A DNA stretch of 64,000 nt, taken from Gardnerella vaginalis. Lineage in GTDB: Bacteria > Actinomycetota > Actinomycetes > Actinomycetales > Bifidobacteriaceae. Position 1 is the stretch's first letter; the number at the start of each line of letters is the position of its first letter. The DNA lies in NCBI GenBank assembly GCA_946997215.1, contig CAMPUL010000004.1, forward strand, positions 1-64,000, read 5' to 3'. Shown here one piece after another: positions 45,023 through 51,331 of the stretch. The notes under the pieces are model-generated. The model ran no database searches, was not told the origin of the DNA, and saw only the letters and a program-made list of their open reading frames with translations. The position numbers and the translations under genes were made by a program.

Positions 45023-46128
45023 AAGATGCTGAATTTTCTCAAAAATTTTCTGTTGGTATTGTAGGACTTGGGCTTATTGGTGGCTCAATTGCAAAGCGTT
45101 TGGTGGATGCGGGCTCTTGCAAAGTGTACGCGTATAATCGCCATCAAACAATCTACAGCCAGGCGCGCGCGCTTGGAATCACTTGCGTTGAAAGCGTTGC
45201 GGATCTTGCGCGTATGCAGCCGAATGTTTTGATTTTGTGCAATTCGCTTGCCTCTATGCCAGAAGTTCTTGGCGAAATTTCGCGCGGAATCAATAAGCAG
45301 CGCACCACTTTGACGGATGTTGGCAGCGTTAAGGGGCTTGTGCGAGAGCAGGTTAAGGCCGCAGGTCTTGGTGATTGCTACATTGGCGCGCATCCTATGG
45401 CTGGAAGTGAATTTACGGGTTGGCAGGCTTCGAGCGCGGAGTTGCTGCGCGGCGCGCTTTGGGCAATTAGTGTTGATGAGAGCAGTGATTTTTGGCGGTT
45501 TTTGGCGGTTTTGCACGTGATTGTTAAGCTGTGTGGTAACCGCGCGCTTGTGTTGAACGATTCTATACACGATGCTTCGGCGGCGCTGATTTCGCACATG
45601 CCGCACGTTGTTTCTACAGCTCTGGCGAACGTTTTGTGTGGAAGCACGAATCGCAATATTGCGTTGCAAATGTCGGCTGGTTCTTGGCGAGATATGACGC
45701 GAGTGGCGCTTACGGACCCAAATCGCACGCGCGCGATGGTTGCAGAAAATCGGCGAAATGTTGCGGATTTGCTGGGTAGCGTGATTGATCAGTTGAGTTT
45801 TGCTAAGAAGATGCTTGAGGAGGGCGATGAGTGCAATGAGCGCGATGAGCGCGCGTTTTTTGCTAAGGCTGATTCTTGGCGCGAGTACAAGTATAAAGAG
45901 CGCGCGGTGGCTTTCGATGAGTCTGGCGATTCGCGTGATTTGGCGGCGGTTGCTGGCGATTTGCGCGAGCTTCGATTTGCGCTTGATTGCCCAGGTGATT
46001 GGCAAAGTAAGATGATTCAAAGCGCGCAAAACGGTGAGCAGATTGTTGGGGTGGCGTTTAGCGACTCTGCGGTTGCTGGCGATGAGTGCGCGTCTCGCAT
46101 AACACTTCGCCGCGTCTCAACTCTCTAA
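45016..46128 (+). CDS. tyrA: Prephenate dehydrogenase
   Basis: This NAD(P)-dependent oxidative decarboxylase makes 4-hydroxyphenylpyruvate for tyrosine synthesis. The Rossmann motif VGIVGLGLIGGSIAKRLVDAG lies near the start, IGAHPMAGSEFTGW in the middle, and the helical dimerisation domain after 180. It overlaps pheA, so Phe and Tyr synthesis are coupled. The C-terminal 90 residues are charged and unconserved, with AAVAGDL and SAVAGDE from 13-mer copies at 45947 and 46070. Confidence 0.93.
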   Translation: MVEDAEFSQKFSVGIVGLGLIGGSIAKRLVDAGSCKVYAYNRHQTIYSQARALGITCVESVADLARMQPNVLILCNSLASMPEVLGEISRGINKQRTTLTDVGSVKGLVREQVKAAGLGDCYIGAHPMAGSEFTGWQASSAELLRGALWAISVDESSDFWRFLAVLHVIVKLCGNRALVLNDSIHDASAALISHMPHVVSTALANVLCGSTNRNIALQMSAGSWRDMTRVALTDPNRTRAMVAENRRNVADLLGSVIDQLSFAKKMLEEGDECNERDERAFFAKADSWREYKYKERAVAFDESGDSRDLAAVAGDLRELRFALDCPGDWQSKMIQSAQNGEQIVGVAFSDSAVAGDECASRITLRRVSTL

Positions 46129-46194
46129 TCGTTTTGCATTTCGCTACAATCGAACGCCGAATTTTGTACAAAGTCGAGCGAAGATGTGAGCGAT

Positions 46195-46480
46195 ATTCTT
46201 TGTTTGGTGTTGCGCGAGGTTTGAGTATTTCTCTCCTCGCAAGTGACGCGCACTTTTACGTATAGCTTATGAACGTTAATATTCTAATGTTTTAGGTTGG
46301 CGCTATTTATTGCTCGTAGAGAAATACATCAAACCTTCTGAATATCTAGAACTTTTGCGTATCTTGCATCACCGAGATTCTCGGTTTTTCTTCTTCATTC
46401 GATGAATCACCATCAAAGATGCTGAGGTTCATCTCATTCAGTGCGAAAAATCTCGAATCTCCACCGCGTTTGGTGGTGTT
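46195..46480 (+). repeat. R2 dispersed repeat, long copy before xerD
   Basis: It matches the minus strand of 24690-24960 over its whole length with substitutions and small indels. The order of blocks is GCGCGAGGTTTGAGTATTTC, GAACGTTAATATTC, ATCAAACCTTCTGAATATC, CACCGAGATTCTCGG, and CTCATTCAGTGCGAAAAATC at the end. It accounts for most of the 394-nt gap between tyrA and xerD. Confidence 0.75.
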
Positions 46481-46510
46481 TTAAATTCGAAGTCGTCGAT
46501 TCGAGCTGCA

Positions 46511-46516
46511 TATAAT
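46511..46516 (+). promoter_or_regulatory. -10 element of xerD, probably leaderless
   Basis: A perfect TATAAT ends 6 nt before ATG 46523. No Shine-Dalgarno is present. Confidence 0.6.
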
Positions 46517-46522
46517 TAATAT

Positions 46523-47590
46523 ATGACCGAATCGCAGCAACCGCGCATGAACCAATCGAACCAATCGCATGCAAATCAATCGCATAAATCGCCATTTTCC
46601 CCAAAAATCCAGCAATTTCTAAACCACATAAGCGTGGAGCGTGGGCTTTCGCCAAAAACCGTTGAAGCTTACGAGTCGGATCTTACAAAATACACGAACT
46701 GGCTGCGCGAAGCCCAAAAAATCAACGATGTTAACGAAATCACGCAACTAGACATCGAAGAATACGTGCGCGCAATGTCATCACAAGCAATGGCAGCGCA
46801 AAACTTAGGCCCTCGCACGATTGCGCGGCGAATCGCAAGCATCCACGAGTGGAACAAATTCATGCTTTCCAACGCGCAAATCGCAAGCGACCCTTCTGCA
46901 GAAGTCAAAGCACCTAAGCAGTCGGAGCATCTTCCAGACGTGCTCAGCATTAGCGAAGTTGAGCGCGTAATCGATGCAGCTGGCGGCTTTGGTAGCACGG
47001 ATGCCGTCTCGCTTCGAGACCGTGCGCTCGTGGAATTTTTGTACGCTACGGGCGCGCGCGTGAGCGAAGCGGTTGGCCTAAAATTTGAGGATATTGATTT
47101 AGCGGAATCGGTTGTGCGTCTTAGCGGCAAGGGGCAAAAGCAGAGGCTTGTGCCGATTGGAAAGTGCGCGGTTCGCGCGTTGCGCGATTATTTAGATAAA
47201 TCTAGGCCGATTCTTGAAAGCCGCGCGCAAAAGTCGCCAGCAACCGCAGAGTCGCGACTCAAATCACCCTTAAACTCATCTTCAAAATCCGCATCAAAAT
47301 CCGCAAATTCTCACATGATTTTCCTAAACAAACGCGGCAAAGCGCTTTCTCGCCAATCCGCGTGGGAGGCTATTTCGCATGCTGGCAAGATGGCAAAAAT
47401 CGGCAAAGAATTGCATCCGCACACGCTTCGTCACTCCTTTGCAACGCATTTGATTTCGGGCGGCGCTGATGTGCGCACGGTTCAGGAGCTGCTTGGCCAT
47501 GCGTCCGTTACAACAACGCAAATTTACACGCATATAAGTCCAGACGCGCTTATGGAGGCGTATGTAATGAGCCATCCGCGCGCAAGATAG
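46523..47590 (+). CDS. xerD: Tyrosine recombinase XerD
   Basis: The second Xer recombinase for chromosome dimer resolution, 355 residues. The N-terminal domain is about 30-125 and the catalytic domain follows, with TGARVSEAVGLKFEDI, HTLRHSFATHLISGG and GHASVTTTQIYTHIS. A hydrophilic insertion of about 30 residues (KSPATAESRLKSPLNSSSKSASKS) interrupts the catalytic domain before the HMIFLNKRG strand. The N-terminus is rich in Gln, Asn and Ser. The xerD-parA order is conserved in bifidobacteria, which supports the name. Confidence 0.9.
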   Translation: MTESQQPRMNQSNQSHANQSHKSPFSPKIQQFLNHISVERGLSPKTVEAYESDLTKYTNWLREAQKINDVNEITQLDIEEYVRAMSSQAMAAQNLGPRTIARRIASIHEWNKFMLSNAQIASDPSAEVKAPKQSEHLPDVLSISEVERVIDAAGGFGSTDAVSLRDRALVEFLYATGARVSEAVGLKFEDIDLAESVVRLSGKGQKQRLVPIGKCAVRALRDYLDKSRPILESRAQKSPATAESRLKSPLNSSSKSASKSANSHMIFLNKRGKALSRQSAWEAISHAGKMAKIGKELHPHTLRHSFATHLISGGADVRTVQELLGHASVTTTQIYTHISPDALMEAYVMSHPRAR

Positions 47591-47640
47591 GTGTGATATT
47601 CGCCGCCGCATCGCGCAAATCCACTGAACATACCTTTTGA

Positions 47641-47646
47641 TAGACT
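47641..47646 (+). promoter_or_regulatory. Extended -10 of parA, probably leaderless
   Basis: TGATAGACT gives an extended -10 whose hexamer ends 7 nt before ATG 47654. The GGAG that overlaps the predicted start site is probably too close to serve as a normal ribosome binding site, though it cannot be excluded. Confidence 0.4.
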
Positions 47647-47653
47647 GGAGCGT

Positions 47654-48493
47654 ATGCCTACTGATTTACTTGGACGCGAATATGAGACTTTCCGCGCGCC
47701 AGATGCGCTTACAACGCACGGTCCTGCGCGCATTATTGCTATGTGTAACCAGAAGGGTGGCGTTGGTAAAACAACCAGCTCCATCAATATCGCTGGTGCG
47801 CTGAGTCAATACGGTAGGCGCGTTTTAATTGTTGACTTCGATCCGCAAGGCGCTGCAACGGTGGGGCTTGGGATTAATGCGAACGCGCTTGATAACACTG
47901 TTTACACGGCGCTTTTTGATTCTTCTGTAGACGTGCACGATGTGATTCGCCACACGGCCACCGAAAACATTGACGTTATGCCTGCAAACATTGATCTTTC
48001 GGCAGCCGAGGTTCAGCTTGTTACCGAGGTTGGTCGCGAGCAGATTTTGGCTGGAGTGTTGCGCAAGGTTCGTAACGAATACGACGTTATTATTATTGAC
48101 TGCCAGCCTTCGCTTGGCTTGCTTACCGTCAACGCGCTTACGGCGGCGGATGGCGTGATTATTCCTGTTGCTGCGGAGTTCTTTGCGCTTAGGGGCGTGG
48201 CGCTGCTTATGCAATCGATTGAAAAAGTTCAGCACCGAATTAACCCAGATTTGCAAGTGTTTGGCGTGCTCGTTACTATGTTTACGCGCACTTTGCACAG
48301 CGAAGAGGTTTTGCAAAGGATTTACGAGGCTTTCCAGGGGCGCGTGTTGCATTCTGTGATTTCGCGTTCGATTAAGCTGCCGGATTCTACTGTTGCGGCG
48401 GTTCCGATTACGATTTTTGCTCCTGAGCATAAGACTGCTAAGGAGTATCGCGAGGTTGCGCGCGAGCTTATTTCTAACGGCGTGGTTGAATAG
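47654..48493 (+). CDS. parA: ParA/Soj-family chromosome partitioning ATPase
   Basis: A 279-residue deviant-Walker ATPase. The P-loop KGGVGKTT is at 34-41, followed by VDFDPQGAATVGLGI and IIDCQPSLGLLTVNAL. In bifidobacteria this gene sits between xerD and scpA/scpB, so it is the ParA homologue associated with that cluster. Here scpA does not follow; an R1 fragment and DUF4160/DUF2442 genes do. No parB is adjacent. Confidence 0.88.
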   Translation: MPTDLLGREYETFRAPDALTTHGPARIIAMCNQKGGVGKTTSSINIAGALSQYGRRVLIVDFDPQGAATVGLGINANALDNTVYTALFDSSVDVHDVIRHTATENIDVMPANIDLSAAEVQLVTEVGREQILAGVLRKVRNEYDVIIIDCQPSLGLLTVNALTAADGVIIPVAAEFFALRGVALLMQSIEKVQHRINPDLQVFGVLVTMFTRTLHSEEVLQRIYEAFQGRVLHSVISRSIKLPDSTVAAVPITIFAPEHKTAKEYREVARELISNGVVE

Positions 48494-48499
48494 CGCTTT

Positions 48500-48582
48500 G
48501 CGCGACGACCTGCCTTTTCGCTTAGACTGTGCGAACGATATTTCCGCTTTTTGTTGTTGATTTTGCGGTTTTGAGCCACAAA
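48500..48582. repeat. R1 head fragment plus R5
   Basis: GCGCGACGACCTGCCTTTTCGC is joined to a truncated tail (TTAGACTGTGCGAACGAT), so the centre of R1 is deleted. R5 (CCGCTTTTTGTTGTTGATTT...GAGCCACAAAG) follows. The fragment lies 7 nt past the parA stop. Confidence 0.7.
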
Positions 48583-48597
48583 GTCGGCATACATCAA

Positions 48598-48620
48598 ATA
48601 TCACTGTATCGTGATATAAT
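48598..48620 (+). promoter_or_regulatory. Operator overlapping the -10 of the DUF4160 gene
   Basis: ATATCAC (48598-48604) and GTGATAT (48611-48617) form a perfect 7-bp inverted repeat with a 6-nt spacer. Its right arm overlaps TATAAT at 48615-48620. A repressor binding here would block the promoter, as expected for self-regulated toxin-antitoxin modules. Confidence 0.5.
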
Positions 48621-48675
48621 TATCAATATGATTTAATGAGGAAAAGAGAAATCAGAAAAAGAAAGAGGGGTGAAT

Positions 48676-48930
48676 GTGCCTGTAATTTCAAGGTTTTATG
48701 GGATTGTTATACGAATGTATTTTGCCAGTGCAGAGCATAATCCGCCGCATATTCATGCTATCTATGGTAACTATGTTGCTGCTCTAGATATTCAATTATG
48801 CAAAGTTATTGACGGATATTTGCCAAGACGCGCAGAGTGCATGGTGATTGAGTGGATGACAGTTCATAAAGATGAGTTGATTTTTATGTGGAATACTCAA
48901 GAATTTAAGAAAATAGAACCGCTAAGTTGA
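48676..48930 (+). CDS. DUF4160 domain protein (putative toxin-antitoxin component)
   Basis: An 84-residue protein starting at GTG 48676, after GAGGGG with 5-nt spacing. The sequence PVISRFYGIVIRMYFASAEHNPPHIHAIYG is the DUF4160 signature, with HNPPHIHA as its conserved core. DUF4160 proteins commonly pair with DUF2442 proteins, as here, and the pair is often proposed as a toxin-antitoxin module. That role is inference from neighbourhood. Confidence 0.8.
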   Translation: MPVISRFYGIVIRMYFASAEHNPPHIHAIYGNYVAALDIQLCKVIDGYLPRRAECMVIEWMTVHKDELIFMWNTQEFKKIEPLS

Positions 48931-49037
48931 TATGTGTAGTTAGCTAGCAAGTTGATAAAGTACTAAAAAATTAGTGCGTTAAAGCACATTTGAGGCAGCA
49001 ATATTAGCTAGGCGATAAGTGCAACAAAGGAGAAAAT

Positions 49038-49478
49038 ATGAATTTCCACAAGATTAAAGATGTAAAAGCGTGCGCAAATATGAGGCTCCTCGTGCATTTT
49101 GTAAACGGAATCGTTAAAGAATATGATGTGCATAATCTGCTGCGCAAGTTTCCAGCGTTTAAAGCATTGGAAGACGAAGAGTTGTTTAATAAAGTTGTTG
49201 TGGATACGGGCGGATATGGCATTATTTGGAATGATGATTTAGATGTTTCTTGTGATGAGTTGTGGAATAATGGCGAGCAGATTAAAACGCCATTTGACAA
49301 TTTAATGTCTTTTGCAGATGCGAGTGATTTGTGGAATTTAAGCGAGTCGACTCTTAGGAAAGCGGTGTCGTATAAGAAGCTTGTTAAGGGCGTTGATGCT
49401 CAAAAATACGGCAAACAGTGGATTGTTACTCGTAGTGCGATGGTACGAGAGTATGGGAATCAGGTTGGTGTCGATTAG
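49038..49478 (+). CDS. DUF2442 domain protein with C-terminal helix-turn-helix
   Basis: A 146-residue protein. Residues 1-85 are a DUF2442 domain (VHFVNGIVKEYDVHNLLRKFPAFKAL). Residues from about 95 (FADASDLWNLSESTLRKAVSYKKLVKG) resemble a short DNA-binding helix-turn-helix. AAAGGAG precedes ATG. It follows the DUF4160 gene by 107 nt and would be the antitoxin/repressor of the pair, possibly acting on the palindrome at 48598-48617. Confidence 0.75.
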   Translation: MNFHKIKDVKACANMRLLVHFVNGIVKEYDVHNLLRKFPAFKALEDEELFNKVVVDTGGYGIIWNDDLDVSCDELWNNGEQIKTPFDNLMSFADASDLWNLSESTLRKAVSYKKLVKGVDAQKYGKQWIVTRSAMVREYGNQVGVD

Positions 49479-49510
49479 AGTTACAAAATGCGTCAATTGA
49501 CGATTGCATG

Positions 49511-49686
49511 TAGTGCGATTGCGCGACGACCTGCCTTTTCGCTTAAAGCGTAGCGCGAAAAGGTAATTCGGAGCGCCGAGCTTGCTTAAGGTTGAAAGCA
49601 CGGTGTGCTTTCAACGCGAGCGAGGACGTTCGCGCGCTTAGACCGCGCGAACGACGACACGCTGTATTTTAGGTACAATCGCACTA
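49511..49686. repeat. R3 palindrome interrupted by a full R1 copy
   Basis: The R3 left arm TAGTGCGATTG (49511-49521) and right part CGACACGCTGTATTTTAGG with TACAATCGCACTA (49674-49686) match intact R3 copies at 18504 and 22002. Between them lies an R1 of about 134 bp (49521-49654) in place of the TATGG/TATAA found in the uninterrupted copies. This is direct evidence that R1 entered an existing R3. Confidence 0.85.
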
Positions 49687-49701
49687 CATGGCTCGCGCAG
49701 A

Positions 49702-50076
49702 TTAAATGCGATGTTTGCGCTCGGGTATTGGCTTTAGCCTTACGATTGTGCGCGCGTCGATGAACATTTCTTGCTCGGGTCGGCTTCCATTTGCGGCCGC
49801 GTCGCGCATAAGGTGCAATGTTGTTCCGTCCCAGCTGATTACGTGACCAATCGCGTCGTGGTATTCGATTTTTTGTGTGTGACTGGTTGTTGGAGTGCTT
49901 GCTATTGTTGGCGCGATTCCACTTGTTTCTGCGCTGGCGTCGTCTGTTTGCGCGCTGCCAGCGGTTTGCAATCTTTCGCCGCTGCCTAATTGCGCGATTT
50001 TGTACGTTCGCACAACAATTCGCGCGCCAACTGGTATAAACTCTGGCAGAATCTGCCGCCTAATTAAGCTGCTCGT
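49702..50076 (-). CDS. Small actinobacterial protein (DUF6725-like), apparent ACG start
   Basis: The conserved part is PVGARIVVRTYK at the front and IGHVISWDGTTLHLMRDAAANGSRPEQ...KPIPERKH at the end. A 35-residue Ser/Thr/Ala-rich insertion lies between them. The nearest standard start is GTG 50013, which would cut off the conserved GARIV strand. An in-frame ACG at 50074-50076 lies 6 nt after GGAGG, exactly where an ATG is expected. No ATG, GTG or TTG occurs between that point and the upstream stop. Either ACG initiates inefficiently or the start codon has mutated. Function unknown. Confidence 0.6.
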   Translation of the reverse strand, partial: TSSLIRRQILPEFIPVGARIVVRTYKIAQLGSGERLQTAGSAQTDDASAETSGIAPTIASTPTTSHTQKIEYHDAIGHVISWDGTTLHLMRDAAANGSRPEQEMFIDARTIVRLKPIPERKHRI

Positions 50077-50124
50077 AGTTTGCCTCCGCGTTATTCGTGT
50101 CTTTGCGTTTTTTGTGTCTTTGCG

Positions 50125-50412
50125 TTATTTATCGTCGTAGTGACCTTTGCAATTGTGCTCTTCAAGCTTTATTGTGCCATTTTTAACGCCATCAATCTGC
50201 GATTTCAAATATGCTTGATTCGACGGCGAGTAAAATGGGTCTAGCGAAAAATCTAACGGTATCCTCTTTTCACGACCAATTGTTTTAATAAACACGTTAA
50301 GCGCTGCGCTCATAGAGATTCCGAGTTCTTTGCAAACTCTTTCTGCGTTGAGTTTGTCTTCTTTCTTTGCTCGAAAGTTTACATTTACTACGTCTGTTGT
50401 TGCTGTAGTCAT
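50125..50412 (-). CDS. RelB/DinJ-family antitoxin, apparently orphan
   Basis: A 95-residue type II antitoxin. The ribbon-helix-helix domain is VNVNFRAKKEDKLNAERVCKELGISMSAALNVFIKTIGREKRIPLDF, typical of RelB/DinJ. AGGAA precedes ATG 50412, which is a better start than the ATG at 50472. A RelE/YafQ toxin gene would be expected downstream (lower coordinates), but the next gene there is the DUF6725-like protein after 48 nt. The antitoxin appears to be alone. Confidence 0.8.
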   Translation of the reverse strand: MTTATTDVVNVNFRAKKEDKLNAERVCKELGISMSAALNVFIKTIGREKRIPLDFSLDPFYSPSNQAYLKSQIDGVKNGTIKLEEHNCKGHYDDK

Positions 50413-50545
50413 ATTGGTTCCTACTCTTATGCTTTTGTGGGGAGTTTTGTACTTTTGCATAAATATATACAATAATTATATATGATGTAACGTAAATATC
50501 ATTAATAATGCAAGTAATTGTTGATGATTTTGCGGTAATTCGCGC

Positions 50546-50695
50546 GCGCGACGACCTGCCTTTTCGCTTAAAGCGTAGCGCGAAAAGGCAATTCGGAGCG
50601 CTGAGCCGCTTAGCGTAGAAGCACGGTGTGCTTCTACGGCGGCGAAGACGTGAGCGCAGCTAATCTGCGCGAACGACACGACCTGTCTTTTCGCT
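50546..50695. repeat. R1 structured dispersed repeat with a second R1 head
   Basis: A full copy with the GTAGAAGCACGGTGTGCTTCTAC central palindrome ends near 50676. A second head (CGACCTGTCTTTTCGCTTT, 50679-50697) follows directly, then a degenerate R3 (50706-50751). Confidence 0.8.
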
Positions 50696-50940
50696 TTGAT
50701 GTTGTGCGTTTGTATTAAAAAACACCGAAATCAGGTACAATCGCACTACATAGCTGGCGATTTGTGGTCAGCGCGCATTTGAGCCACAAGATGTTGTGGT
50801 TTTGCAACACGCGGGTCACAAAAAACACTTCACCTACTACATAAAAGTATTCGGTTATTATCGCGTATTCAATAGATTTTTTGTAAAAGTCAATCATTAT
50901 AAAAACTTTTACGTATTTTGAAATTGTATAGTATTTTAAC

Positions 50941-50968
50941 TTGCAATTCGTTAGGGGGGGGGTATAAA
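50941..50968 (+). promoter_or_regulatory. Candidate phase-variable promoter with G9 tract, upstream of the pilus locus
   Basis: TTGCAA (50941-50946) and TATAAA (50963-50968) are separated by 16 bp, which contain nine consecutive G (50954-50962). Slippage in the G run would change the -35/-10 spacing to 15, 17 or 18 bp and so alter promoter strength. The next sizeable rightward gene is the adhesin at 51332. The 919-nt gap also holds R1 and R3 repeats; nothing else convincing was seen. Confidence 0.6.
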
Positions 50969-51331
50969 TGTTAAAGGCTTTGTTTAAAGCTGCGCCTTGC
51001 TATCTTGTTTTTTGCGCGCGCGTTTAGCGTTGCAAACGTTGTTGAACGTTGTTTAGCATTTAACGTTAAAAGGTGGCCGTTTGGTTGATAGTTTTTCGGC
51101 GCTTGCTGAGTTGACATGGTTGTTTTCCTGTCTTCTTGCACTCGCTGAATGTTTTTGAGTACTTGATTTATTGGGTGCTCTACCCATTTTTGGGCGTTAC
51201 GCTCAAATGCACAAGACAAGTAAGAACGAAGAGTAACGAAGAAGAACTAAGAACAAGCTGCATGGAATGAGTTTATGCAGTTTTGTTGGGGTTACCACGA
51301 TATTCGCGGTGCCAGAGAAGGTGAGTAGACT

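Noticed and set aside
50715-50897. 60-residue open frame on the minus strand
   Set aside because: Its C-terminal half lies in R3-derived sequence, and the start overlaps a TATAAT with no ribosome binding site.
50971-51219. 82-residue (or 48-residue from 51117) minus-strand frame upstream of the adhesin
   Set aside because: A weak AGGAAA precedes the inner ATG, but no recognisable family or conservation can be shown. It remains possible as a small protein.
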